64,000 nt of DNA, taken from contig NZ_JXAL01000001.1 in the NCBI RefSeq assembly GCF_000829465.1, forward strand, positions 186,001 through 250,000. The letters are read 5' to 3'. Position numbers and translations under genes: made by a program. This document shows, piece by piece, positions 18,324 through 27,831 of this stretch (position 1 is its first letter; each line of letters begins with the position of its first letter). The notes under the pieces are model-generated. The model searched no databases and was not told where the DNA came from. It worked only from the letters and a program-made list of their open reading frames with translations. The stretch comes from Cohnella kolymensis. GTDB lineage: Bacteria; Bacillota; Bacilli; Paenibacillales; Paenibacillaceae.

Positions 18324-20375
18324 CTATGTAATAATGATGTTTTTCCAACCGTCAATTCGGGCCTGCTGCCCCGGATTGACGATCGTGGTGGAATCCAACT
18401 GTTCGATAATAGCCGGACCATGTATGACCAGCCCGACATCCAACTTCTCTCTTTGATAGACGGGACAAGAGAGATCCTTACCGTCGAAACGTGCTTCTCG
18501 TTGTTCCCGAAAAGCGTCCTCCAGAGTTCCTCCGGACGGTTCGTATGAGGGCACTTCAACCTTGGGCACTAAACCGATGCCGCTTACCCGGTAAGACACG
18601 ACCTCCACTGGCTCCTCAGGAGCCATATGTGCAAACAACTGGTGATGCGTCTGATCAAACTTTTCACGAATTGCGGTTAAATCATCCGATGTCAGCCGTT
18701 CCCCCGCAGGAATATTAATCTCGTACCCCTGTCCGGCGTAACGCATATCCAAAGAATATTCCAAAACGATTTCGTCTTCGCTGAACCCTTCGTGCAGTAG
18801 CTCCTGTTTCGCCTGAACGCCCATTTTGGACAGGATATGGTTGACTTCATCTGCTCTAAGCAAGTGCAATGGACTCAGCTTCGATTGGACATAATCGTGT
18901 TTAACATTGGACATCAGCAAGCCAATCGCCGAGTAAACACCGGGGTGAAACGGGACAATCACACCTGCCATTCCGAGATCGCGCGCCATCTTGGCTCCAT
19001 GCAAAGGACCCGCGCCGCCGAACGCCACCAGCATAAAATCACGGAGGTCGTAGCCTCTTGCCGTGGAAATCGCTTTGATCGCTTCTTCCATTTTGACGTT
19101 GACGATGCTGATAATCCCCTCTGCAGCATCCACCGGGTCCAAACCTAGAGGCTCAGCCACTTTGCTCTTAATCGATTGCACGGCTTGATCCCTGTCAAGA
19201 AGCATCCTGCCCCCTAAAAAGTTGGACTCGCTTAGATATCTGAGTACTAAATTGGCGTCCGTGACCGTCGGAAGCGTCCCACCCTTCCGGTAGCTTACCG
19301 GTCCTGGCACCGCACCTGCACTATCCGGACCAACCTCCAAAATACCCATCTCGTCTACCCGGGCAATCGTACCCCCACCCGCGCTGACCGTGTTAATATC
19401 CATCATCGGCACGGCGATATCACGGTTTCCGATTTTGCTGCGGTTGAACAAGGCGGGCTTTCCATCCTTAATTAAAGCGACATCGCAGGAAGTGCCACCC
19501 ATATCAAACGTAATCAGGTTGCTGTAACCCGTCGTTTGACTGAGGCAGGCTCCAGCGGTCACTCCGCCGGCTGGACCCGAAAGTACTGTGGTGACGGCCT
19601 TTTTCGCGGTGGCTTCAAAAGTAGAAGTTCCTCCGTTCGACTGCATGATATAGGTTTGGCGTGTTGTGATTTCGGATTGCTCAAACCTTTCTTTCAGGTT
19701 GCGAATGTAGTGCTCCAATATGGGCTGCAAATAAGCATTGATCACTGTGGTGCTAAGGCGGTAGTACTCGCGAATTTGCGGCAGAACTTCCGATGACAAG
19801 GAAACGCTGCAGTTCGGCAGTTCTTCCTCAATGATTTGCTTGACCCGCTGTTCATGTTCAGGATGCAGAAAGGAGAAAAGGAGACAGACGGCCACCGACT
19901 CGATCCCTTTTCCACGCCATTCACTTAACGTCGATCGGAGAGCGCTTTCATCCATAGGCAATAGAATTTGGCCTTGAAAATCGATACGCTCTTGTATTTC
20001 GCCGGTACGGCTTTGCGGTACGAGCATGGCAGGCTTGTCATACATGACATCGAATAACGCCGCACCATAAGGTCTTGCCTGCTCCATCACTTCATAAACA
20101 CCGCGGAAGCCTTTGGTCACCAGCAAACCGGTAACGGCTCCCTTCCCTTCCAAGAGCGCGTTGGTGCCGACAGTCGTGCCGTGGCAGAAATAGTTGATAT
20201 CCGCAGACGAAGCACCTTGTGAGAACAACACTTCTATTCCCTTCATAATTGCCTCAGATGGATCTTCAGGCGTGGAAGGGATTTTGGTTATCGCGATTTC
20301 TTTGGAATCTTCGTTGTAGTACACAAAATCTGAGAATGTTCCACCGGTATCGACTGTTACTCTGTAGCGGCTCAT
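18324..20375 (-). CDS. hyuA: Hydantoinase/oxoprolinase subunit A
   Basis: A complete 683-residue ATP-binding subunit that would phosphorylate or activate the substrate for the B subunit. It has the ASKHA-type phosphate loops RVTVDTGGTFSDFVYY (residues about 4-19) and TFDMGGTSCDVALIKDG, and the conserved AFGGAGPLHGAKMARDLGM. The start at 20375 is chosen because GGAGGGGAAGC precedes it. An ATG at 20444 lacks such a site. First gene of the leftward operon A-B-HIBADH-Fe-ADH-binding proteins-ABC, divergent from a LysR gene. The exact cyclic amide, ketone or hydantoin is not readable from sequence. Confidence 0.9.
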   Translation of the reverse strand: MSRYRVTVDTGGTFSDFVYYNEDSKEIAITKIPSTPEDPSEAIMKGIEVLFSQGASSADINYFCHGTTVGTNALLEGKGAVTGLLVTKGFRGVYEVMEQARPYGAALFDVMYDKPAMLVPQSRTGEIQERIDFQGQILLPMDESALRSTLSEWRGKGIESVAVCLLFSFLHPEHEQRVKQIIEEELPNCSVSLSSEVLPQIREYYRLSTTVINAYLQPILEHYIRNLKERFEQSEITTRQTYIMQSNGGTSTFEATAKKAVTTVLSGPAGGVTAGACLSQTTGYSNLITFDMGGTSCDVALIKDGKPALFNRSKIGNRDIAVPMMDINTVSAGGGTIARVDEMGILEVGPDSAGAVPGPVSYRKGGTLPTVTDANLVLRYLSESNFLGGRMLLDRDQAVQSIKSKVAEPLGLDPVDAAEGIISIVNVKMEEAIKAISTARGYDLRDFMLVAFGGAGPLHGAKMARDLGMAGVIVPFHPGVYSAIGLLMSNVKHDYVQSKLSPLHLLRADEVNHILSKMGVQAKQELLHEGFSEDEIVLEYSLDMRYAGQGYEINIPAGERLTSDDLTAIREKFDQTHHQLFAHMAPEEPVEVVSYRVSGIGLVPKVEVPSYEPSGGTLEDAFREQREARFDGKDLSCPVYQREKLDVGLVIHGPAIIEQLDSTTIVNPGQQARIDGWKNIIIT

Positions 20376-20509
20376 CTGCTTCCCCTCCAGTATTTTTGGA
20401 TTATAGGGACATTGTATTTCAAGTTTCCTGTATAATAAATTCATGTTATCAATCGAATCATAAATAAGTTTTATACATGCATTGATTGTCGGATGGATTA
20501 AGGGGGAGC

Positions 20510-21441
20510 GTGAGCGGCTTGAACTTAGATCAATTGGAAGCGTTTTCGGTAATCGTACGTGAGAAAAGCTTCAGTAAAGCTGCGGAAATGATGCATTTGA
20601 CCCAATCCGCATTAAGCATCCGAATATCGAAGCTGGAAGCGGAAATCGAAACCGACCTATTCATAAGAGACGGACGCACCATCCGATTGTCTAAATACGG
20701 GGAATTGTACCTACCCTTTGTTCAACGCATTCTTGCGCTCACGCAGGAATCGAAGATGATGCTCCATCAAGCAATGAACGAAGAAAAACTACATTTACAC
20801 ATCGGTACGACCAGTCGAATCGCAACTTATTTGCTGCCAAGTCTTCTGGAACAATTTCAAAACGTAATGCCTCAGGTCGATATTTCCATTCAAACGGGTT
20901 TGTCGGAAGAGGTGTTGGAAATGCTGCACGATTACACCATTCATATTGCTTTGATTAATGATCCTCCAGAAGACGAACGCTGGGACAAGCTCCTGCTGTT
21001 TCGGGATCGCATCTTACTTATATCTTCTCCCGATCATCCTCTATATGGCAATATTGCCGTAATCAACAATTTTCTATTGACTCCCTGCATGGCGTGTCCA
21101 TCATCAATGCCAAAAATCCCTCCGCCTACTTCCGTCCTTTAGCTGAATGGCTGCGGAATCAGCAGGTCGTCCCTAAACAGTACATTTCGGTGGATAATAT
21201 TGAAGCAATGAAGCGGCTGGCCTCAAAGAAAGTCGGTGTTACATTTCTTCCGCAGATGGCGGTGATGAGTGAAATAAAAACCGGGGAGTTGGTGGAAATA
21301 CCCTTTTGCGAACAGCACCAATTTACCCGCGAGACATTCCTGGTTTACAAACGCCGTAAACACACGAATGCGGCTATCTCGTCCTTTGTCAACGTAATCC
21401 AAGAGTATGTGAAACATCATTTGTTAGATACTGTACAGTGA
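20510..21441 (+). pseudogene. LysR-family regulator, frameshifted
   Basis: LysR-type activator divergent from hyuA and probably its regulator. The N-terminal HTH is intact (NLDQLEAFSVIVREKSFSKA, TQSALSIRISKLEAEI). The effector domain breaks at a T4 run (21070-21073). One extra T joins ...AVINNF to SIDSLHGVSIINAKNPS and on to ...LVYKRRKHTN. GTG 20510 is preferred, with AGGGGGAG just upstream. The last two codons and the stop (GTACAGTGA) lie in the right-hand copy of the island repeat, so the natural C-terminus may have been replaced on insertion. Confidence 0.82.
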
Positions 21442-21443
21442 TA

Positions 21444-21494
21444 AAAAAAGCGGTCAAGGGCTCTCGTCCTTGATCGCTTTTGCTTTGTTGTTTA
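21444..21494. repeat. Direct repeat copy 2 (lspA 3' end)
   Basis: Perfect 51-bp match to 10585-10635 in the same orientation, with the similarity extended to GTACAGT at 21433. This copy is the genuine end of lspA and also provides a hairpin terminator for the convergent genes. Confidence 0.95.
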
Positions 21495-21930
21495 GGGATT
21501 TTAATAGGCGGATGGCGCCATGGAGGATTAGGAGTAATACGCCGATCTGAATCGCGTGATCTGATAAATTGAGAATGCCCTTACTCGGAAAAGAAATGAG
21601 AAAGTCCGTCACTTGTCCAAATAACAGCCTGTCGATGCCGTTTCCCACCGCCCCGCCAACAAGAAAGCCGAAGCTGATGTCCAGTAAGGGTCCCTTGATG
21701 TCGCCTTTTCTGCGGTAATGATGGATAACTATAACAAACACGACGGCAACAACACCAAAAAGTCGTCCATAGCCTTGAAATAAGCTGCTGGCCATTCCGC
21801 TGTTTTCGTAGTGGGTGATGGGTATTCCCCAAAACGATGTTGTCTCGCCGATATCAACGTAGGCGCGGATCAGGTTTTTAGAGATTTGATCGATAATTAC
21901 TACGAATATAGCAATGACATAAAAGAACAT
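21454..21930 (-). CDS. lspA: Lipoprotein signal peptidase II
   Basis: A 158-residue polytopic aspartyl protease that removes the signal peptide of prolipoproteins. Four membrane segments are visible. Family motifs are ENSGMASSLFQG, GGAVGNGIDRLLFGQVTDFL (the two catalytic aspartates are in GIDR and VTDF) and VIIDQISK near the N-terminus. ATG 21930 is preferred, with GAAGGA 6 bases upstream; a longer reading to 21990 lacks support. The last 13 codons lie in the 51-bp repeat that also occurs beside the acyl-CoA ligase gene, so that gene was probably its original convergent neighbour. Confidence 0.9.
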   Translation of the reverse strand: MFFYVIAIFVVIIDQISKNLIRAYVDIGETTSFWGIPITHYENSGMASSLFQGYGRLFGVVAVVFVIVIHHYRRKGDIKGPLLDISFGFLVGGAVGNGIDRLLFGQVTDFLISFPSKGILNLSDHAIQIGVLLLILHGAIRLLKSLNNKAKAIKDESP

Positions 21931-21970
21931 GGCTAATCCTTCTTCCCTCTCGTCCCATCCGTGGTTGTTC

Positions 21971-22831
21971 CTACTTTGATGATTTGCCAATCCATTCCTT
22001 TAATGCGGGGTATAACCGTTGCGCATCCTCGTAGCCTTGCCGGTACAACGCTTCAAGTTTTTTGGGGTCCCGCTCCATCCGTCCCACCGTTAAAGGGATT
22101 TGAGGCCGGATGACAAATGCCGATCCGTTACTCTCCTGCCGGTCGATATAGCTCATCGTTTCATTGTAGACCTCGTGCCGGCGCAGAAGCGTGTTCACGA
22201 ACTCGGGAAAACGGCGATAAGAACGCCGGATGAGCCAAGAGAATGAGGTTGGGGATTTTCTGTACTCTTGGTTTCTCGTCAGGATCAGGACATTGCGTTG
22301 ATTCCCGTCCTGCTCCGCTTTCCGCAGCGGGATCGGATCCGAGATGCCCCCGTCCATCAGCAGCCTGTCCTTATACTCCATAACCGGAGCAATGACCGGC
22401 AGCGAACTGGACGCCCGCAACACTTTTAACATATCAAAATCCGACTCGCTCTTGTAATAGTATAAAGGCTCGCCGGTTTGCAAGTCCGTTGTGCCTACCA
22501 CAAGCTCCTCCGGACTTGCTTGGAACGCTTTATAGTCAAATGGAACAAGGGTATTCGGGATTTCATCGAAGATAAAGTCCATCCCAAACATTTCGCGTTT
22601 GCGGATGAGATTCCTCCACGATATATAGCGAGGATCTTTGACATAATCGATATTGACGACCTTGTTCCGGCCATTCTGCCTAGACAAGTAACTCACCGAC
22701 ATACAAGCCCCCGCCGACACACCGATGTTGTAGGGGAAATACAAATTCTGCTCAGCAAAATACTCCAGCACGCCCCCGGTGTAAATCCCGCGCATGCCTC
22801 CGCCCTCAAGTACTAGACCGATTTGTTCCAC
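21971..22831 (-). CDS. Patatin-like phospholipase
   Basis: A 286-residue lipid acyl hydrolase of the patatin family. The catalytic dyad is the serine in GVSAG (about residue 40) and the aspartate in LLMDGGISDP (about 161). The oxyanion loop is GLVLEGGGMRGIYTGG at the N-terminus. Cytoplasmic or membrane-associated, no signal peptide. The GTG at 22831 is spaced 8 bases from AAAGGGG; a TTG at 22837 is too close. It precedes lspA by 40 bases on the same strand. Confidence 0.92.
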   Translation of the reverse strand: MEQIGLVLEGGGMRGIYTGGVLEYFAEQNLYFPYNIGVSAGACMSVSYLSRQNGRNKVVNIDYVKDPRYISWRNLIRKREMFGMDFIFDEIPNTLVPFDYKAFQASPEELVVGTTDLQTGEPLYYYKSESDFDMLKVLRASSSLPVIAPVMEYKDRLLMDGGISDPIPLRKAEQDGNQRNVLILTRNQEYRKSPTSFSWLIRRSYRRFPEFVNTLLRRHEVYNETMSYIDRQESNGSAFVIRPQIPLTVGRMERDPKKLEALYRQGYEDAQRLYPALKEWIGKSSK

Positions 22832-22909
22832 TCCCAAGACCCCTTTGTTTCTAATGGGCTTTCGTTACATACTAACTTAAGTATAGCGCTATGTTCGGGT
22901 AGGAACAAC

Positions 22910-22934
22910 AAAAAGCCCTTGCACGGCCAGGGCT
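22910..22934 (-). terminator. Terminator of MazG-like gene
   Basis: AGCCCT / AGGGCT stem with an inner GGC pairing. Read on the minus strand it is followed by TTTTTG, 20 bases past the stop of the pyrophosphohydrolase gene. Confidence 0.75.
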
Positions 22935-22953
22935 CACTTCAATATGTAATATC

Positions 22954-23280
22954 TTATGCATCATGAACTTCGACTAAATACATACGATCATTAAATCTTC
23001 CTCGTTGCTCCGCTTTTGCTGCTCGTACACGTTCAAGTTCTTCAACGGTAAAGCCATGCGACTCCGTCAGCGAGTGAAGCACCTCTAGAATGTCCGCCAA
23101 CTCCTCCAATGCCGCCTGGTCGTTGGCTGCCGCAAGATACTCAGTTGTTTCTTCCCCGAGTTTTCGTTGTAATTCTAGGACGTATTCATCTTGCTCCAAA
23201 GTACGTAGGCTCGAGGATTTGCCTGATTGAGCGATGATCTCAGGTATTCGATCACGAACTAATTTATTGTAAATTGGCAT
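22954..23280 (-). CDS. MazG-like nucleoside/phosphoribosyl triphosphate pyrophosphohydrolase
   Basis: A 108-residue all-alpha pyrophosphatase of the MazG/PRA-PH superfamily. The metal-binding acidic pattern is GEETTEYLAAANDQAALEEL (E-x2-E) followed by ADILEVLHSL. The start MPIYNKLVRDRIPEII is the typical opening of this stand-alone family. Members remove pyrophosphate from nucleotides and are frequent at the edges of defence islands. GAAGGG precedes the ATG. It marks the left side of the AT-rich defence region. Confidence 0.88.
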   Translation of the reverse strand: MPIYNKLVRDRIPEIIAQSGKSSSLRTLEQDEYVLELQRKLGEETTEYLAAANDQAALEELADILEVLHSLTESHGFTVEELERVRAAKAEQRGRFNDRMYLVEVHDA

Positions 23281-23315
23281 ATGAGAACCCTTCTTTTCAG
23301 GTCACTTAATTGTGC

Positions 23316-23999
23316 TTATTTTGTTTTGGCATTTCTATTGTGTTCGGCTCGTATGACAACGTCTTTGATATTCGCGGAATCAATGACATTGTAGATCTGA
23401 TTTATTTCTGTTTCGCCAAGTAAAGGCTTGTCTGATGTCGCTTTTATTCGGTTGATTTTGCGTTGTATGAATTCAGAAAGCTCTGTGTCGTATACGACCA
23501 ACTCATCTGAATCAATTTTTCGCAGGTCAGGATCAATACTGAATCGGCAGCGCATTGTGAATGAAACCATAGATATGTAGGACAATGTAGGAAATCCATT
23601 TAGAACACTCTGGATTGCCTTAATATGACCATAATTTTGCATCAAAGGGTTATACATATTAAAACGATTACTTACCCGCCACTTCCTATCCTTCCGGCCA
23701 CCCTTAATTTCACCGTTGTAATTCTTTGTCTCAATAACAAACAGGCCATAGGGAGAAATGACGATGTGATCTATTTGTGAGTAACCTGAGCGCGACTTTG
23801 CATTTCGCACCATTATATCGGATAAGTATTTGCAGCCCTTGGGAAGTTGATCTAGCTGGATGTTGATTTTGTATTCTCCTAGTTCCCCTATTCTGGTAGT
23901 CTCGATTTTGGGTTTCTTATGTTCTCCCTTTTTGGCACTCTTGCTCGTTGTAACGGTGCTTTGGTTGGAACTGAATATGCCTAGCAATTTTTTCAACAT
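23316..23999 (-). CDS. NERD-domain nuclease-related protein
   Basis: A 227-residue protein with a basic, disordered N-terminus and a NERD domain (about residues 40-155). The nuclease-like signature is visible: SQIDHIVISPYGLFVIETKN holds the D-x(n)-E-x-K triad of the restriction-endonuclease-like fold. No helicase or kinase domain is fused. NERD proteins are often plasmid- or island-borne and their cleavage activity is mostly inferred. The placement 35 bases upstream of the MazG-like gene suggests a shared transcript. Confidence 0.85.
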   Translation of the reverse strand: MLKKLLGIFSSNQSTVTTSKSAKKGEHKKPKIETTRIGELGEYKINIQLDQLPKGCKYLSDIMVRNAKSRSGYSQIDHIVISPYGLFVIETKNYNGEIKGGRKDRKWRVSNRFNMYNPLMQNYGHIKAIQSVLNGFPTLSYISMVSFTMRCRFSIDPDLRKIDSDELVVYDTELSEFIQRKINRIKATSDKPLLGETEINQIYNVIDSANIKDVVIRAEHNRNAKTK

Positions 24000-24020
24000 G
24001 CTCTGGTCCCCCCTAGGCCT

Positions 24021-24269
24021 TTACCTCATTCGATAAATGCCTTTTTCTGTCCTAATGAATACCTTCATATGTTCAGGAACCGTAGATGATTGATTACCAC
24101 CTTCAGAGCTGGGTACCATATCAGCCATTCGAGTACCGAAGTCCTTCCACCGTCCAGGATATTTCTCAGCTACCCAGTCTTCGACTTCTTTTATGCTTCT
24201 AGGTATCTCTCTTCCCAGACTCTCAAAAGCCTCGATAATTGCTTCCGCTTGCGTGATCAAGTTCATCAC
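24021..24269 (-). CDS. Hypothetical 82-residue protein
   Basis: Small soluble protein (MNLITQAEAIIEAFESLG... FIRTEKGIYRMR) with no recognised domain. It precedes the NERD gene by 21 bases on the same strand. Three starts compete: GTG 24269, ATG 24266 (ribosome binding site GGGGG only 2 bases away) and TTG 24260 (spacing 8). The C-terminal FIRTEKGIYRMR resembles a short beta-strand. Function unknown. Confidence 0.55.
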   Translation of the reverse strand: MMNLITQAEAIIEAFESLGREIPRSIKEVEDWVAEKYPGRWKDFGTRMADMVPSSEGGNQSSTVPEHMKVFIRTEKGIYRMR

Positions 24270-24395
24270 CCCCTGAGACTTATCATCAATAAGTTAAATA
24301 AAAACGGAACAGTCTTACACTCTGTCTCGCGTTTGCAATACCTTCCATACTCCCCTTAAACCTCTAGTGTACTACTCATAGTTTCCAAATAATAA

Positions 24396-24428
24396 GACAC
24401 GATCTCTTTTTTATAATCAGATCGTGTC
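24396..24428. terminator. Hairpin terminator after sspE
   Basis: Perfect 10-bp stem GACACGATCT / AGATCGTGTC with a T-rich 13-base loop. On the minus strand it is followed by TTATTATTT. It lies 11 bases past the sspE stop codon. Confidence 0.65.
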
Positions 24429-24439
24429 AGCTAAGATAT

Positions 24440-26595
24440 TCAATTTAATAAACTAATCAACTCGTTTTTTATTTCTTTATATAGCTCTTGAAATCGCCGT
24501 TTTTGGAGTCTTTCATAGTAGTCATCCATATTCTCACTATCGCCTTTAGTGTAGACATCTTTAAAAGGAGACGGTATACAGTGACCCCATTGCGATGATT
24601 CTTCAACAAAGTGTAAATAATCCACTGGTTTTTTGTCACTAATTTTTGAATTTGACAAAGAAGAGATATAGGTTCTATTTAACGGACTATTCAATATATG
24701 TCTTTTGTCCCTTCTGATATCTTTTGTTGAATCGCCTATAGTCGCTGCGCTAGCTAGTGGCACAATGTGGTGATCTTGTATTGAGAGTGCATAAGTCGAT
24801 CCCTTATACGTAAATTGCTTTTTATCACTTATATCCCATGTATTTAATCGAACCTGTTCTCCATCTGCAGCCAAAAAATCTAATGGTTGCTTACTTAGGA
24901 CAAACTGCAATAAGGCTTTGTGTATAGCTCCAGGGATATCATACTTGTCGTCTTTCAAAAGTAACACTTCTTCGTCGGAATAACCGCCCTCTTTGAGTAT
25001 ATTATCATACCACTTTAAAAATGGGTTATTACCTGTCTTGATCCATGTATACAAGTGTTGAACATCACTGACACATTGGTTGTTTTGACCTTCTCTATAT
25101 GCACCACCAAATAATGCGCTCCAATACCAATACTCTACCTTGTTTAATGCCTCCTTACTGTTCCAAATTTCCTCATCGTGAAGTACGTAGGCTATAGGCA
25201 AAAGCATAAGATCATAAGGTAATGATTTTACATTTATTAACCCACACCTAAATTGCAAGAAAGCACATGCACGTTTCAAAGCATTTATCGCAGCATTTGT
25301 ATTATGATTTATCTGAGCGTGTGTTAAGTGTAAAAATTTAGCTCTTTTGGTATGATCAACTTTAATGTGATCAACAGCCCCATATGTAATATGAGAGAAC
25401 ATTGATAAGATACTTAAGTATTGATCTTTGATTGGTTTAGATAATTTGTTTTCATCTAAAACATCGAATTGCGTTGCGCACCAGGTACTAGGGCAATTTC
25501 CCAATATTCCATGTTGCAATGAGGGAGGTAATACCATTGATGTTTGTAATTCGCTTATCAATCTCTGAGAAAGTGAGCCCGCATCTCTGTTTCTAGCTGC
25601 TTTGGCAACAATTAAGTCGAAAGTATCAAGATCGGTGGGATTTGAGTTAATATTTTCAAAAATTGCGATGGCACGGTTGATCTCGCTTGCCGGAAGTTCT
25701 ATGATCGAGATATCTTGTTCAAGGATGTCACTTAAAAATTTTATAACCTTTTCACTCCAAGTAGCTGCTAACTGAGACCAAGCATCTCTTAACCTGTCTT
25801 CATCATCACTGTCTATAATCTCTACGATATCCGGCTCAATAGGCGCTAGGAGAGCTACAATATCTCTGGTACCATCTTCCACCTCAGCCTTAAGATCGGC
25901 AACTCGCTCATTAGCAATTCTTCTAATGACATACTCATGAAGTTGTTTTTCATTAGCATTTGTTGACCTTCTATAAATAGAGTATAAAGGAACAAGGCCG
26001 TCATCAGAGGCCATTTTTGCGATATGATTCCGCAATTTGGAGCCTGTAAAAACTTTCCCGGTGTTATCATCTTTAGGAGAAAACCCAGGATTGTACCATT
26101 CATTAATATTCTTCTTAAAAATTTGTTTTCTCTCTATAAATTCTATAACCTGGCTTGGCTCAAATTCCTTAAAATTCCTAAACTGCATATCGAGATAACC
26201 AAAGACATCTTCGTCACCGGAACTTGGTTTAATCCGTAAGAACCATCTGTGCCTTAGTCCACTGTACAAGTTGCCCCACGTTTCTTCCCATTTGGCCGAG
26301 TCAGTAAAGAAGTCTGAGAAAATACCCTTTAGACTCGAAATTCTTTGTTGGCCATCCAATAAGTATAGGCATTCGTCCTTAGGCTCCACATTACCACTTG
26401 GAAACCCGATTTTCTTTGCTGCAAAATCATCCTTAGTTCCCTGCAAAATGAGGATGCTGCCTATTGGTAGCGATGTTAAAAAAAGAAGCGATCAAACTTT
26501 TTTTGTTTATCAACTTTCCACTCAAACTCTCTCTGGAAATCCGGAAGCACCAGCTTATCTGTATCATTCTTCTCAAATAATTCCCTTAATTTCAT
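24440..26595 (-). pseudogene. sspE: SspE-type DUF262 + HNH (DUF1524) restriction protein, frameshifted near N-terminus
   Basis: About 718 residues when restored. An N-terminal DUF262 nucleotide-hydrolase domain with PDFQREFEW and the hallmark DGQQR motif (LYLLDGQQRISSLKG), a long middle region, and a C-terminal DUF1524/HNH nuclease (HHIVPLASA ... NSPLNR). This domain order is that of GmrSD/SspE enzymes; SspE uses PT marks to attack phage DNA. The ATG is at 26595. Two bases too many (an A3 at 26494-26496 and an A7 at 26478-26484 on the + strand) break the frame. Removing one from each gives ...QKKLIASFLTSLPIGSILIL. Last gene of the ssp cluster. Confidence 0.78.
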
Positions 26596-26671
26596 AACAA
26601 CAACCCCATTTAGATTAGATACACTCCACTTGAACTTTCAAGCAATGTTTTACGATGCATGAACGTGAATA

Positions 26672-27718
26672 TTATTTTTGGTTTAATAATTCTAGCAATT
26701 TAATAGGATCATCAAAAAACACCTCATCAATTTCGTCAACTTCTTCATTTTGATGCTCTTCATCATCATAAAAGTTGTCCTCAATGTCCTCCTCATCGGA
26801 AACATCATCATAGTATTGCTCCATTATGAGTAGTTCATCTATTGAAATATCGTCGATATCTTCATCAATTTTAATTTCTAGTTGCTGATATTCTACAATA
26901 TAGTCATCCCCATATAAATCTGGATAGTACGATCTCCTTTGACTGACCTCTTCCTCCAGCCTATCGTCAAGTAGATATATAGGTGTTCCATATTTCGACT
27001 TATCGTAACTAATGTACCTGTTCAATAACAAACCGAATTTTAAATATTCTTGCGATTCAGGGTAGATATAATAATCTCTTGAAGAAGCCCACAAAATGTC
27101 GTAAAAAAGATCAAGTATATTACGTGCGTTGAGGTTATCAAAACGCAACTCTGATAGTTTTTGTATAACAGCAATATCTGTTCTTGCACAAGAGTGCCAA
27201 TCAGATAAAAATACATTTTCACTCATTGGTCCATCATGGTAGTTATCAAGGGCTGATATCGCTATATCGTTATCAAATTTCCAAAGTAAAACCACCGGCG
27301 AGGTATAACACTTGCTTAATATTTGCGTAAGAAAGTGTACATAATAACTTCGTTCATTCAAGAAACCGTTTAATTCTACTGCCAGAAAAACTAAGGAGCT
27401 AATCCTTTTACCTTTGATTTTGCAAGACCTGATTGCATCAAGTCCCTTACATTCATTACTGAGATTAAACAAATATGAAATACCCTGTACATGTTGGAGA
27501 TAATTAACTTCGTTATTTGTGAGATGTATACGGTTAGGAGTAAATTCGTTAATGAACTTCCAGGCATCAACATTTGTTGTTTTTAAAGTTTCTTTAATTA
27601 CTTCAACAGGAAAGCGCAATGATTTGAACAAGGTAACGCCAGCCATATATAAATCTTGATGGTTGAATGTTTGCAGAGCATCATCAATATCAACAAATAT
27701 GTTTAACGCATTTTCCAT
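26672..27718 (-). CDS. Unknown protein with acidic C-terminal tail, within ssp locus
   Basis: A 348-residue soluble protein, not recognised. The body (about 1-270) is predicted mixed alpha/beta with no nuclease, NTPase or methylase signature. The last 75 or so residues are extremely acidic (DEDIDDISIDELL, DVSDEEDIEDNFYDDEE), ending IKLLELLNQK. AAGGA lies 8 bases before the ATG. It sits between the SMC/helicase operon (113-bp gap) and sspE (76-bp gap), all on one strand, so it probably belongs to the defence system. The acidic tail could mimic DNA or bind a basic partner such as SspE or the SMC protein, but that is speculation. Confidence 0.75.
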   Translation of the reverse strand: MENALNIFVDIDDALQTFNHQDLYMAGVTLFKSLRFPVEVIKETLKTTNVDAWKFINEFTPNRIHLTNNEVNYLQHVQGISYLFNLSNECKGLDAIRSCKIKGKRISSLVFLAVELNGFLNERSYYVHFLTQILSKCYTSPVVLLWKFDNDIAISALDNYHDGPMSENVFLSDWHSCARTDIAVIQKLSELRFDNLNARNILDLFYDILWASSRDYYIYPESQEYLKFGLLLNRYISYDKSKYGTPIYLLDDRLEEEVSQRRSYYPDLYGDDYIVEYQQLEIKIDEDIDDISIDELLIMEQYYDDVSDEEDIEDNFYDDEEHQNEEVDEIDEVFFDDPIKLLELLNQK

Positions 27719-27831
27719 TATTCTTATCCTTAGTAGAGATTTTATCGTCTATATAATAGCTTTAATTAGGTCATCATAAGATGAACCTTCAGTATCATTG
27801 TTAAAGGATGCAACTATGTCATAAATTCGAT

